Part shown: positions 34,200 to 46,111 of the stretch, piece after piece | Position numbering within the stretch: position 1 is the stretch's first letter | Layout of the letters: every line of letters starts with the position of its first letter | Notes under the pieces: model-generated | Database searches by the model: none | The model's input: only the letters and a program-made list of their open reading frames with translations | Told to the model about the DNA's origin: nothing | NCBI GenBank assembly: GCA_021018995.1 | Contig: CM037598.1 | Location: 72,000,671 to 72,064,670 of the forward strand | Source of the DNA: Chloranthus sessilifolius | Taxonomy: Eukaryota > Streptophyta > Magnoliopsida > Chloranthales > Chloranthaceae | Direction of reading: 5' to 3' | Length of the DNA stretch: 64,000 nucleotides | Made by a program: the position numbers and the translations under genes

Positions 34200-37100
34200 T
34201 GGTATATATAGTACTATACAATAGAAAATATACAGACTTGGTCAGTTTATCCACAATGACCCAAATGGCATTGTGTTTCCACAACGTCTTCGGCAACCCT
34301 AATATAAAGTCCATAGAAATGGCTTCTCATTTCCACTAAGGCATCGGCAATGGTTGCAACAATCCCGCCAGATTTTGATGATCTACCTTTACTTGTTGGC
34401 AAACTAAACATCTGGACACATACTCAGCAACATTCTATTTCAGACCTCTCCACTAGAAGCCTTTCTTCAAATCCTGATACATCTTGATACTCTCAGGATA
34501 TATGGCATATGCTGATTTATGAACCTCTTCCAAAATAATGTCTCACAGCTCTGTATTGCTTGGCACGCATATTCGATCTCGGAACATCAATGTTCCGTCA
34601 TCTCTGATGATGAACTCTGTCTTAATACTACCAATCTCGGCCTGTCTACTGGCAAAATCTGCCTCACGTCTATGAATCACATCTCGTCTAACAGTCATGA
34701 GTGCATCGTCAGTCATTTGTAGCGTGCGGATGTTTTCAAATAATGTGGGTCGGATGACGATGGTAGCCACCAAAGCTCCTGAACCTCTAACATCAAATCT
34801 TGTGTCACATAAAGCCAAATCTTCAAGTAAGTGCTATCGGTGTACACGAGCAATGAGATGTGATAACTGAGAAGAAGACTTTCGACTCAGTGCATCGACT
34901 ATAACATTAGCTTTCCCAGGGTGATACTGGATGGAACAATCATAATCTTTCAGAAACTCCATCCATCGACGTTGTCTCATATTAAAGTCCTTCTGAGTGA
35001 ATAGGTACTTGAGGATCTTATGAACTGTGAAGATATCAAAAGTCTCACCGTATAAGTAGTGCCTCCAGATCTTCAAAGCGAAAATTACTGCTGCTAACTC
35101 AAGATCGTGAGTGGGATAGTTCTTCTCGTGGTCTTTGAGTTGTCTAGAGCCGTAAGCGATGACTTTCTTATCCTTGTTGAGAACACAGCCCAATTCACTG
35201 TATGAAGCGTCACTGTAGACTGCAAAACTTCTACCACTTGAAGGTATAGCCAGTACTGGTGCGGTAGTGTTAAACGCTTGTTGAGTTCTTGAAAACTTTG
35301 TTCACACTTCTCTGTCCAATCAAATTTAGCACTCTTTTTTGTAAGCTGAGTAAGCAGACCCGAGAGTTTGGAGAACCCTTCTACAAATAGTCTATAGTAT
35401 CTCGTGAAGCCAAGGAAACTACAAACTTCCCTCACAGTCTTTGGTTGCTCCTAATTCACCACAGATTTGAGCTTGGCAAGATTGACCGTTATACCCTTTT
35501 CAGAGACAACGTGTCTTAAGAAACTGACTTGCTCAAGCCAAACTCACACTTACTAAGCTTTGCATATAATTTGTTATCTATGCGGGTTTGTAGAGCTATT
35601 CACAGGTGCTGCTCATGCTCCTCTCACGTCTTTGAATAGATGAGAATGTCATCTACAAAAACCACTATGAACTTATCTAAATGTGGTTTGAATATGTGAT
35701 TCATTAAGCCCATGAATGACGTGGGAGCATTCGTCAAACCAAATGGCATCACCAAAAATTTATAGTGTCGTTATCGAGTTTTGAACATTATCTTCTGGAT
35801 GTCTTCGGACTTAACTCTCAGCTGGTGATAGCCTGTTCTTAGGTCAATCTTAGAGAAGAACTTTGCTCCTTATAATTGATAAAAAAGATCATCTATTCTC
35901 GAAAGCAGGTAACGATTCTTAATCGTCAACTTATTTAACTGACGGTAATCAATGTAGAGACGCATTGAACCGTCCTTCTTCCTGACAAACAACACTGGTG
36001 CTCCCTAGGGAGACACACTAGGTCAGATAAACCCTTTATCTAAAAGCTCTTGAAGTTGCTCCTTCAATTCTTTTAATTCGGCTGGAGCCATACAATATGG
36101 AGCTTTCGACACTGGCTCAGTACCCGGAATCAACTCGATGGCGAACTTAATCTCGCGATCAGGTGGTAGTCCTGGTAGGTCCTCGGGAAACACATCGAAA
36201 TACTCACAAGAAACCGAAATATCAGAAATGATATTCTTTTCTTCTCGCTACTCTTGTAGGAAGGCTATGTATCCACTGCACCCATTCTTCATCAGGCTCT
36301 CAGCCCGAATAGTTGATATGAAAGGTGCTGCCCTAGACTTTACTCTGAAAAACCTGAAAGACTTTGTCTTTGGAGGATGAAAAATTACCATTTTTCGAAG
36401 GAAATCAACACTTGCATGAGAAGCGAATAGCCAGTCCATTCCCAATATCACATCAAATCCCACCATTTCCAATAGTATCAAGTCTGCTTGAGTCTCCCGA
36501 TTCTCAACTTGAATGATGACTGATTTGTTCATGGTGTCCATCTTCACAGAACTACCCGTAGGGACTGTCACCGCTAATATAGTGTCTAATGTCTCAGGCG
36601 TAATACCCATACGTGCTAAGAACATCGGGGTGATAAAGGAATGAGTAGACCCAGGGTCAATCAATACTCGTGCCTCTATTTCACATATATCCCACTTTTG
36701 GCTCATGGGAAGAATACCTTAAGTTTATACAAAGAAAAATTAGATTAAGTGTACATCAATTGTACAATGTTCAAGAGTATTCATGTGTATGTAATTTACT
36801 AGGACATTCAACAAATCAGAAATACTAAGGAAAACAAAAATTTAATTCTCAAAGCGCAACGATATCTTGGATGACATTGTTTGATGTCAGAGCATCAGTT
36901 GCTGTGACGGCGTATGCTTGACCTTGAACAGTAGGTCGAGAAGATCTCTGGGTGGATACCGATCCAGTTCTCTCTTTACTTTCCTCAGGACAATTCCTGA
37001 CCATGTGGCCCATCTTGCCACACCTGAAGCATGCACCCGTCTCTCTCTTGTAGTCCTTTGTCTTGTGTGTCTTTCTACACTTGACACATGATGGAGCCGG

Positions 37101-38218
37101 AGAAAACGATGAGACCCGCGAAGATCCCTGTGCAATGGAAGCTCCACTAGCTAACGAACCAAAAGGTCTGAATGGTCTGAATGACACAGGTACAGATGGC
37201 CTCTGGTAAGAACTCGGTCATGAAGACACAGCTGGTCTAGAGTGCGTAGGGTGCTTAGGAGGTCTCGAGAATCTAGCCCTCTTGTTTGCCTAATCGAGAG
37301 CATTCGATTATCCTTGAAAAGACCTATCCTTGTCCTGTTGATTCCTCCATGCAAATTGTTTCTGATTCTCTTCTTCTGAAATGAGGGCCTTAGACATCAC
37401 ACCTCCAAAAGTCTCCATCTCCCACATAGCCACTTCCTTCTATAAATTTGGCCTTAAGTCAAGCTAAAATTTTCAAGCTTTCATTAATTCAGTGGTCACG
37501 TGTTGAGGTGCAAACCTAGAGAGTCTCATAAACTCCACACCATAATCACGTACCATTATGTTACCTTGCTCCAGCCTAATAAACTGGGCCTCCCACTGGT
37601 GTCTCACTATCTTGAGAAAATATTGGTCATTGAAGACCTCAACAAATTCTGCCCAGGTCTATGACACATTGGGAATCTCTTGCTCCCTAGTCCTAGACAC
37701 TGATTTCCACCAAGGACTAGCTTTACCGTCTAACTTGAAAGTTGCCCAGCGCACCTTCTCAACATCGATGCACTGTAGCACCTCAAATATCTTCTCCATT
37801 TCATCAAGCCAACCCTTGGCTTCCAATGGATCAGTTTGACCCGAAAAGTTAGGAGGTCTCATTCTCCTAAACTCTGTGAAACCTCCGGGGTGTCTTGCTA
37901 CTTGTTGATTTATTGTTCGCAGTCTGTTGAGCCACGTTGGTAGCTAATGCTTCCAACACCTACTCCATACGTTCATTTCCACCTCTCCCTCTTCCTATTC
38001 CTACAGGGACGACATTTGAACTTGACAGGAGTCTAATTCCCCTAGATGTACCGACACCCTCGGGGACATCTTGTAACGGAACCATCCTTGGTCCGTCTCT
38101 ACCTCTTCCTCTTCCTTGGAACCTTGGGGCCATACCGGTTTGTCATTGTGAAAATAATAACATTAATCGGTATATAGATTGTAAAGAAAATCAAGCCCAT
38201 AGTCCCTTTAGTTCCTGA
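34200..38218 (-). pseudogene. gypsy element D gag-pol, decayed, integrase truncated
   Basis: Minus strand, in order. Gag (37862-37450) has a retrotransposon-gag block (PPNFSGQTDPLEAKGWLDEM, ASPWW). The zinc knuckle CFRCGKMGHMVRNC is near 37000. The aspartic protease (36706-36248) has VLIDPGSTHSFIT and FDVILGMDWL; a Pro replaces the usual Ala/Gly-type residue after the Asp. RT spans about 36240-35440 in several frames, with FVDDILIYS near 35640. The RT connection SFLGFTRYYR and RNase H (35193-34834) follow, ending [16 protein letters not shown]. An integrase zinc finger and the start of the core (CLVCQQVK, DFILGLPKTLW) lie at about 34530-34210. Sequence homology ends near 34200, so the rest of integrase and any chromodomain are absent. 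Confidence 0.85.
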
Positions 38219-38230
38219 CCTAAATTCTTT

Positions 38231-38244
38231 GCTCTAATACCAAC
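38231..38244 (-). promoter_or_regulatory. primer-binding site of element D
   Basis: Minus strand GTTGGTATTAGAGC directly inside the 5' LTR. It matches the initiator Met tRNA site TGGTATCAGAGC with one change. Confidence 0.85.
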
Positions 38245-40891
38245 CGTGACAACCCAAATTTCTGCACCCGGAAACCTGTACCATTAGGATCATTACTATT
38301 GACGATCCCTAGAACAAACACACGAATTTCTGCTCTTGTAGTGGAACTCAGAGCAGCTACTATCTAAATAGGCAGATAGAGTTATCTATAAGACATTAAA
38401 ATAAAAGAAAACCAATATATAACAATGAACTAAGTATACATCCTCAAAAAGGAACCAAGAAGAACCACTGGTGATGGACATCCATCACCCAAAATAATGG
38501 TTTCCAATAGTGGTTCTTACAAAATGTATACAAATAAAAATAAAAATAACTACAGAAATTAATACAAAACAGAGTGGCCACCGGACCAAATAATCCAAAA
38601 GTATCATATACAGAACTCCCAAAATAAAACAAGACAAAGTACCCAGACTAGGGGTAGTACTCGTCAGTAGGAATATCAATATCCTCCTCGTCCTCAGCCT
38701 CAGCCTTAGGCTGATAGTCAGGATCACTCTCGGTGCCGAGAGCCCGAGCCTCAGAACCTATGACATAGAGTCAAGGGTGAGCTGACCATCTAAACTTAAT
38801 AGAAGAAACTCAATTAAATTATATCTAAACTATAAAGCATGGTTGTCAGAACATATATCAGAACAGATAAACAAAGTGGAGAAGATATTTCAAAGACTAG
38901 ACATGTGCAGATGCTGATGTTTTGAAATAATAGATGACAGTTACTGGATAACAAGAATTAGATTTATGCTCAAAGTTTCAGATGAAGTGTATACTTTATA
39001 TTAAATGACTTAAATCATATACTTAAATAACTCCCGTGAATATAGTACGTGGTAGCCAGATGTTTGCCGATGGGTAATCCCGACCATCGTCGCTCAATGA
39101 ACAATTACAGGAATGTAACAAACCTTTGCATAATGAGAGCAACTTGTGTCAGGCATATCACAGAATAGATACACGGATATCTCACCATACCGGTCACGGG
39201 TATACCGCCGCGTCGGTGGGATTCATCACATGAACTTTAAATCACATGCATATATATAACATCAGTAATCAGATGTTAGATAGCAGGAGTCAAGTATCAG
39301 AATTTTGAATGACAGAATATTTCATTTATATGCAATGAATGCTTTAAGATAGGGATCAGAACATATGTCAGAATACAGATATTATGAGTCCATGAGATTA
39401 GAATCAAATGCAAGTTAAGTTAAATTTCTCCTATCTCAAATCACGCTTTTCTAAGCAAATCCAAAGCGTCTTTAAGTGTCCCGGTCTTAACCTAGACCAT
39501 ACGTAAATTATACTAAGTGTCAAAGATGTTAGAAAGTTAACTGGTATAATGTTCAGCAGTGTTTTTATCAGAAAACCAAAACAGACAAAACAGAGGAATT
39601 CGATCGATCAGTTTCCTTATTTGATCGATCGAATTCTCAATCTAATCGATCAAATCCCAAATTTGATAGATTGGATCCCATAAACCAACACAGACAAAAC
39701 ATGGGAATTTGATCGATCAGTTTCCTTATTTAATTGATCGGATTCACAATTTGATCGATCAATTTCAAATTTGATTGATCGAACCCTTCAGAGCACAATT
39801 TCCTAAATTCTCAAACTTCTTGTTTATATACTGTTATATACAATTCGATCGATCATTTTCCCAAAATGTTCGATCAAATTCTCAACTTGATCGATCAATT
39901 TCCAGTTTGATCGATTAATTCTTCACTTGATCGATCATTTTCATATTTGATAGATCAATCTTAGATTCGATCGATCAAATCTCAAATTTGATCAATCGGA
40001 TTTATCGGGCTTCAACCTCCAGAAAAAAAACCCTTATGTTATATAAGGTATTATATAATTCGATCAATCAATTTTTAAATTTGATCGATTGGATTACAAT
40101 TTGATCGATCAAATCCCAAATTTGATCGATCGGATATAACAGTTCCTGTCATAAATGCAATTCATTATTTCTAACCTATTTTAAACCTTACGTTCAATGA
40201 TTCTCCTCGAATCACATGTATACAAACACACACACATTAAACCATCTAAAACTACTTAAAGTAAATAGTAACTCACCTTGTTAAGGTCGTTTCCGTGGTT
40301 CATGGCAACTTCGGTTCAAAGGGGGTTTCGTATCTTCGTCGTCGTTTGCAATCCGTAAGGACAGGTGCGCAACTCCACACCAACACACCAAGATAAGTAC
40401 CTCTCCTCAGAACAAACACGACGTACCGATGTCAATTCAACACTCTTAGATCAGATTTCTAGAATCTAGTTGGCATTTTAACCCTTGGCCTTTAGAACTT
40501 GAATCACATACCCCATGATACACAATCCACACACCTCGTGATTTTACAGGCAAGAAACTAGATTAAATAAGAAGAAAGAGATGAAGAGAGGTGGAGTTCC
40601 AACTCTTCCTTCTCTTATAAGCTAAGCCAGGAAATATCTCTAATATTTCCATTTCTAACAATCTAGTTCCGATGTTGAGCACATACACTCCACTCAGTTG
40701 AATAGCTTTCTACCTAATATCTAATCCGGTCTTAGATTCGTGTCACATGTGACAGATGACTTCACACGTGCACATATCACACTTATTGATGTCAGTATTA
40801 TTATTATAAAATTTAAGTTTGCCTCGATTTTTGTGTCGGGCATGCATACTAATGCATTCACGTTCGTTTTCAGAAATTCAGGGTCATTACA
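38245..40891 (-). repeat. 5' LTR of gypsy element D
   Basis: 2647 bases. The plus-strand first base is C instead of T (CGTGACAACCC). Carries the same domains as the partner LTR, with a longer GATCGATC array. Confidence 0.92.
39598..40140. repeat. GATCGATC array in the D 5' LTR
   Basis: About two dozen units of the TTTGATCGATCGGATT type, more than in the partner LTR. The extra units are clustered at 39630-39790 and 39960-40010. Confidence 0.9.
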
Positions 40892-40896
40892 GGTAA

Positions 40897-43802
40897 AGGT
40901 AGTAATGTCCAAGTATTGTTAGCTTCTAAGGCACTAATTTCTTTTGACATCGCCTCATGCTAATGTCGATCTTTTGCAGCTGCAATAAAGGTAGTGGGTT
41001 CGGTGGTTGAAGAAATGGCAGCAACAAAAAATTTATGAGGAGAGAGTTTATCATAACAAAGAGTGGAGTTGAGGGGGTAGGGTCTACTTGATTGCAAGGT
41101 GGACATTGAAGATGGCAAAGAAACCACAACACCACAATGGCAATCTCGCAAATATGTGGGTGGGTTTTTTGTTCGAGTAGAGTGGCGTGTAATGGTGGGA
41201 AGGGGATCATTTGGGGCAATAATAGTGGTCAGTGGATAAGAGAACAGATGGTGAGTCAATAAGGGATGTAGGATTAGAATGGGTAATGGGATCAGTTATG
41301 CCATCAGAGAGAGTCATTATTGGAGATGGAGTGGGGTTATTGGATTCAGTTGGAGGTAAAGTTGGGGCAAAGTAAAATAATTAGGTGGGTTATCAGAGAT
41401 AGGCATGGGAAGAGGTGTGGTCATTTGAGAAGAGGGAGGGATGATGGTAGCAAATGGGAACATGGAATCATGGAAAACAACGTCACGGCTAGTGAAAATA
41501 GTGTTGGTTTCCAAATCATAAACACGATGTGCTTTTTGGGCATGTGGATGGCCAAGATAGATGCATGGACGGGATCGTGAATCAAACTTGTCGCGGTATT
41601 GGATATTATGGGCATAACAAAGGCAACAAAAGACACGCAAATGAGGGTAGTGCGGTGGCTTGTTAAACAAAACTTCATATGGGCTTTTTCCATGTAAGAC
41701 TGGTGTTGGTAACCGATTAATTAAGTAAGCAGCATGAAGAACACAATGACCCCAAAAAGTGAGTGGTAAATTTGCTTGGAAGCGGAGGGCCCGAGCTATT
41801 TTGCGTAAATGACGATGTTTACGGTTTGGCGACACCGTTTTGTTGCGGTGTTGCAAAACATGAATGTCGCCATTATCTCGAACATAGGCTTGAATGTTAG
41901 TGGAAAAGAACTCAGTTCCATTGTCGGTGCGAATGGCACGTATCGGGCATTGAAACTGATTTCTAACCATCATAAAGAAAGACTTAAGGATTTGTTTGGT
42001 TTCAGATTTATGATTCATAAGGTAAATCCATGTGTAGTGGGTGAAATCATTTACTATGGTGAGAAAATATCTAGCATAGAAAGAGATGGAGTAGAGTAAC
42101 CACCCCATAAATCACAATGAATAAGATCAAAAGCAGCACTACTAGAAATAGAATTAGATCCAAATGGTAATCAAGTTTGCTTGCCCCGAGGGCAAATATT
42201 GCAATGACAAGGAGTAGAGAATTTTTTTTTTGAACTATGATTGATTAACGAGCGAAGCTTAGCCATAGAAGGATGCCCTAGACGCCAACGCCACAAGTCG
42301 AAGGATGGTGTGTTGAAGACAGATAATGCATGGATGGTCGGTGTTGGGAAAAGGTCTAGGTTGCCGTGTTCCTTAGCCACTCCAATCGTCTTCCTCGAGA
42401 ACAGGTCCTGAAAATAACATTTGTCAGGAAGAAAGTGACAGAACAGTTAAGTGTCTTTATTAATTTACTACCTGACAAGAGATTGTAAAGAAAGTGACAG
42501 AACAGTTAAGTGTCTTTATTAATTTACTAACTGACAAGAGATTGTACTTGAAGGAAGGAACATGAAGAACATTTTCCAAGGAAAAATTATTAGAAAGTTG
42601 GATAGTGCCAACATAAGAAATGGGCACAAAATTTTCATTGGAAAGTTTGACGGGGCTGGAAATATTTCCATTAGAAGTGGGCGTAAAGGATGAGGTGGCG
42701 CACGTGATGTGATCAGATGCTTCACTATCAACAATCCAATAATCAGGGGAGTTACATGAAGAAACAATAGATGTTGTACCTGCAAGGTTGGCCATAGGAG
42801 ATGAGCTACCTGGGTTAAGAAGAGAGAGTAGCTGCTGGACTCGTGTTGGCATGAGTTGTGCTGTGGAAGATGGAGTGAGACCTTCAATAAAGGAAGGGAG
42901 AGAAGAGTAATGTTGGGTGTCGCCAGATTTGGATGTGGGGTAATTTTTTGGATAGCCAATCAGTTTGTACCATCGCTCTTTGGTGTGTCCAATGATATGA
43001 CAGTGGGAGCATTGGAGATTAGAGTGATTAGAATCTTTATTGGTGCGTGGAGCAGCATCACGTGAAGTGGCAAAAGCATGCGAATCGAAAGATGGAACCA
43101 CATAATGAAGTTCGCTGTGTTTTTCTTCTTAAAGAAGGAGAGCGTAAGCTTTGCTAACAAATGGCAGAGGATCCATTAGCAAGATCTGACTCCTTATTGC
43201 ACTAAAGGAATCAGTTAAGCCCATAAGATATTGCATGAGTTGTTTTTGGTGATGGTGCTTGGTGAGATCCTTCAAAACACCACAAGAGCAAGGACTAAAA
43301 GATTGATAGGTTTGTAAGTTCATCCCAAAGATTCATCATCTTGGTGAAGTATGAGGCTACAGAGAGTTGATCCTGTTGAGAGACAACAATTATTTTTGAG
43401 TTGAAAAATGCGCGGAGCATTCTCCTGAGCGAAGCGGTCGCGGAGATCGATCCAGACGTCATGGGCAGTGGTAGTGTAAACGACACTATCGGCAAGATCC
43501 TCGGTCAAGGCATTTAGTAGCCAAGAAAAGGCCATGGTATTGCACCGATCCCATAATATGGAGTTGGGATCAGAATCGGCAGGATGAACGAGAGAGTCGT
43601 CGATAAAATGGAGCTTGTTCTTAGCACATAAAGTCATGCGCATGGCTCTAGACCAGGTGGCGTAGTTGTCTCTAGTGAGAGGATGAGACACTAAGATGGT
43701 TCCAGTATTGTCAGAGCGATGTAAAAAATAAGGGCTATTCGCAAAGAAAGAGTCATTACCAGAGGATGAGACAAAATCACTGGTAAGAGAGGATTCGGCC
43801 AT
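40897..43802 (-). pseudogene. copia B gag, protease and integrase
   Basis: Minus strand. Gag starts at the ATG at 43802 (MAESSLTSDF) with SPYFLHRSDN, TRDNYATWSRAMRMTLCAKN and ENAPRIFQLKNN. A shift near 43320 leads into the second half of gag. The zinc knuckle near 43010 reads CSHCHIIGHTKERW, so its last Cys is Trp. Protease near 42735 reads DSEASDHIT, with Glu in the DSGA triad position. Integrase has WRWRLGHPSM and CNICPRGKQT (42330-42180), then the core at 42108-41317 with HYTWIYLM and IRTDNGTEFFS. The integrase-RT linker (41259-40897) ends ALEANNTWTLLPL at the D insertion. At least four frameshifts are present. Confidence 0.88.
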
Positions 43803-43847
43803 GGTGAAAGAAACAAGTAAAACAAATAAAATTGGATTAGAATTTAT

Positions 43848-43860
43848 GCCTTGATACCAA
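43848..43860 (-). promoter_or_regulatory. primer-binding site of element B
   Basis: Minus strand TTGGTATCAAGGC next to the 5' LTR, an initiator Met tRNA-type site with changes at its end. Confidence 0.85.
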
Positions 43861-43951
43861 GTAAAAAATTGGAGAATAAAAACTCATATTATTGATATCA
43901 TTTATCATCTGTATATGTAGAATGGTGGGTGCTAAAGAATCCCTTGATTGA

Positions 43952-44012
<61 letters not shown>

Positions 44013-44106
44013 GAATCCAAATAAATGGAAAGAATACATGGATGATATGTGTTGCCAGTTGTGGGTAAAAGATTACAGCCGTGATGACCGGATAGGCATT
44101 TTAACA
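43861..44106 (-). repeat. 5' LTR of copia element B, with TA expansion
   Basis: 246 bases, GTAAAAAATTGGAG to GCATTTTAACA on the plus strand. Longer than its partner because of a (TA)n run at about 43954-44008. The terminal A/T at the internal border has been lost. Confidence 0.88.
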
Positions 44107-44161
44107 TATAACGAAAAAATACTTTAGTTTTGTGGTAATCATAAAAAGACAGAATTAAAAA

Positions 44162-44998
44162 TGTTGAACAAGGTTTCATCCCAACCACCTATGTCAATCG
44201 ATTGACACTGAAAAGTCAATCGATTGACTTTTGACCGGTGTCAATCGATTGAAGTTGGGAAGTCAATCGATTGACTGATGAGCGGATGCAGATCCACAGG
44301 ATAGACTGTTGAGCGGTGTCAATCGATTGAGGTTGGGATGTCAATCGATTGACTGTTGGGCGGATATAGATCCGCAAGTTTTGAATCAGTGGTTAATTTC
44401 GGAAAGTTCACTTTAGCCAAGGTTTCCTAAGTTATTAGGAGACCATTATTGGAAGTGTTTTGAATACTTGCAACTCTTAGGAGATTTGAGAGTTACGTAT
44501 CCAAAAGGAGCTTGGAGCCTATTGGTAGATGATTTTTTCTCTAGGGAAAGAGAGAACTTGGTAAAAGTTTCATGTGAGAAATCTATAAGAATACTTTGAA
44601 AGAAAAAGTATTGAAGAATAGTTTGGGGATTAAAGAGATTGAAGCCGTTCTTGTGTCGGAATCGTGATTATATTCCGGTAGATCTCTTTTCTATTATTTG
44701 AATGACCGCGTCCTTAGTTTAATAACGGATTTGTTGTTGAAGATCGTGTTAGATCTTGATTGAGTTTGCACTAGAGAGAAGAGCATGCGTGCTGTAAACA
44801 TTCAATAAAAATAGTGCATATACTCCCGTGGACGTAGCCCTCGATTGGGCGAATCACGTAAATTGTTGTGTTATGCGTGTGATTAATTTTTGCCTAAATC
44901 TTCTTATTTTTCTGCATTCATCGCGATAGGGAGTTCGTAGAGTGGGTAGAATTCCTAACAAGTGGTATCAGAGCTAACAAGTGGTATCAAAGCTAACA
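44162..44998 (+). mobile_element. solo LTR of the 8.7-kb copia family, with two extra PBS units
   Basis: The LTR proper (44162-44960, TGTTGAACAAGG to CCTAACA) is the same family as 8746-9392. It is followed by AGTGGTATCAGAGCTAACA and AGTGGTATCAAAGCTAACA, each a primer-site sequence plus an LTR-like end. The whole is bracketed by AAAAA on both sides (44157-44161 and 44999-45003). The extra units therefore lie inside the target duplication. No internal coding region is present. Confidence 0.88.
44196..44365. repeat. six-copy GTCAATCGATTGAC array in the solo LTR
   Basis: Six copies of the 14-base palindrome GTCAATCGATTGA(C/A/G) within 170 bases. The full-length family member at 8746 has one. 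Confidence 0.95.
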
Positions 44999-45022
44999 AA
45001 AAATTCCCTCACTAATCAGTTA

Positions 45023-45950
45023 GGCTGCCTTTGGGAACAAGTATTTGGAATTCAAAATTTTAAAATTCAGGATTTCAAATATTTGAATTTATAAATCTAT
45101 TATTTAGATGCATGCCTAGTGTATTTAGATTCTTTCGACGAAATTGATACTTCCACCCTAATCACCGTTGACTGCCTCAAATCCTAGAGAGAGAAATGAA
45201 GAGAGAAAGTGCAAGAGGCGTAGGGAGAGGAAAGCGAGAGACAAGAGAGAAAGCTAGAGAGAGAGATGAAGAAAGAAAAATAAGAGAAAAAAGGGAGAAA
45301 AGGGGAGAGAGAGCGAGAGAGAGAAGAGAGAGGAGAGAAAAAGTGCGAGAGAGAATCGTAGAGAGAAAGACGGAGAGAGGATTTGGAGAGAGAAAGAGAG
45401 CCAGAGAGAATGAGAGAGAATTTAGAGAGAGAAAGATGGAGAGAAAATTCTAGAGAGAGAAAGACGGAGAGAGGATTTGGAGAGAGAAAGATGAAAAGGG
45501 GAGAGAGAATGCTAGAGAGAGAAAAAGAGAATTTAGAGAGAGCGAGAGAGAACGAGAATTTAGAGAGAGAAAGATGGAGAAAGAAAGATGGAGGGAGAGA
45601 ATGCTAGAGAGAGAAAGAGAGAAAGATGGAGAGAGGAGAGATAGTCTTAGAGAGAGGATTTAGAGAGAGAAAGATAGAGAGAAAATTTTAGAGAGAGAAA
45701 GACGGAGAGAAAATCTTAGAGAGAGAAAGATGAAGAGAGGAGAGGATCTGGAGAGAGAAAGAAAAAAAAAATTCTTCTTCACGAAGATATGCTCAGATCA
45801 AATCAAAGAGATTTGGATTTGAAAGAACGCCTATGAGAGATTATTTCAAATCCCTATTTTTTAGCTCTTGAGTTGACCAAACAATAGATTTGAATTTGCA
45901 CCACCCAAATCCAAATCCAACCCATTAAATGACGGTTCCCAAAGGCAACC
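45023..45950. mobile_element. PIF/Harbinger-type non-autonomous element with GA-rich core
   Basis: Starts GGCTGCCTTTGGGAAC and ends GTTCCCAAAGGCAACC in mirror image (plus strand GGTTCCCAAAGGCAACC). Flanked by TTA at 45020-45022 and 45951-45953, the 3-bp duplication typical of PIF/Harbinger. No transposase. Much of the interior is a GAGAGA-type repeat. Confidence 0.8.
45186..45770. repeat. GA-rich imperfect repeat block
   Basis: About 585 bases of GAGAGAGAAAGA-type purine sequence with repeated AATTTAGAGAGAGAAAGATG-like units. Reading frames here encode only Arg/Glu/Lys low-complexity peptides. Confidence 0.92.
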
Positions 45951-46111
45951 TTATATAGTTTTCAGAATAGCTAGAGTCCATGAATTTTAAGTAGTTTTAC
46001 ACTCACCCAAATATTATGAAGTTGGAAGGATAATAGAATACTTGTATTTCAATCACTATAAAAAGTTTTAAATTTTTATAAAAGTAAAAGTAGATCTAAT
46101 TATGATTTTAG

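Larger units (their letters stand above)
28929..40891 (-). mobile_element. Ty3/gypsy element D with 2.6-kb LTRs, nested in B
   Basis: 11,963 bases between identical GGTAA duplications (28924-28928 and 40892-40896). LTRs are 28929-31508 and 38245-40891. The primer site is at 38231-38244 and gag-pol at about 38218-34200 on the minus strand. There is an extra reading frame at 33543-32173. Removing D rejoins TWTLLPL to PFGKNPIGCK of element B. In the first ~180 bases the LTRs differ at roughly one site in ten, so D is old. The end of integrase is missing. Confidence 0.94.
21338..44106 (-). mobile_element. copia element B, split by two nested insertions
   Basis: Terminal LTRs at 21338-21544 and 43861-44106 are flanked by the identical duplication TATAA (21333-21337 and 44107-44111). 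Subtracting inserts C and D with their duplications leaves about 4.85 kb, a normal copia length. Coding order on the minus strand is gag, protease and integrase (43802-40897), RT (28923-28090), then the end of RT and RNase H (22136-21552). It is the oldest member of the nest. Confidence 0.93.

Noticed and set aside
45196-45607. Long Arg/Glu/Lys-rich open frames
   Set aside because: Translation of a GA microsatellite. No codon or family signal.
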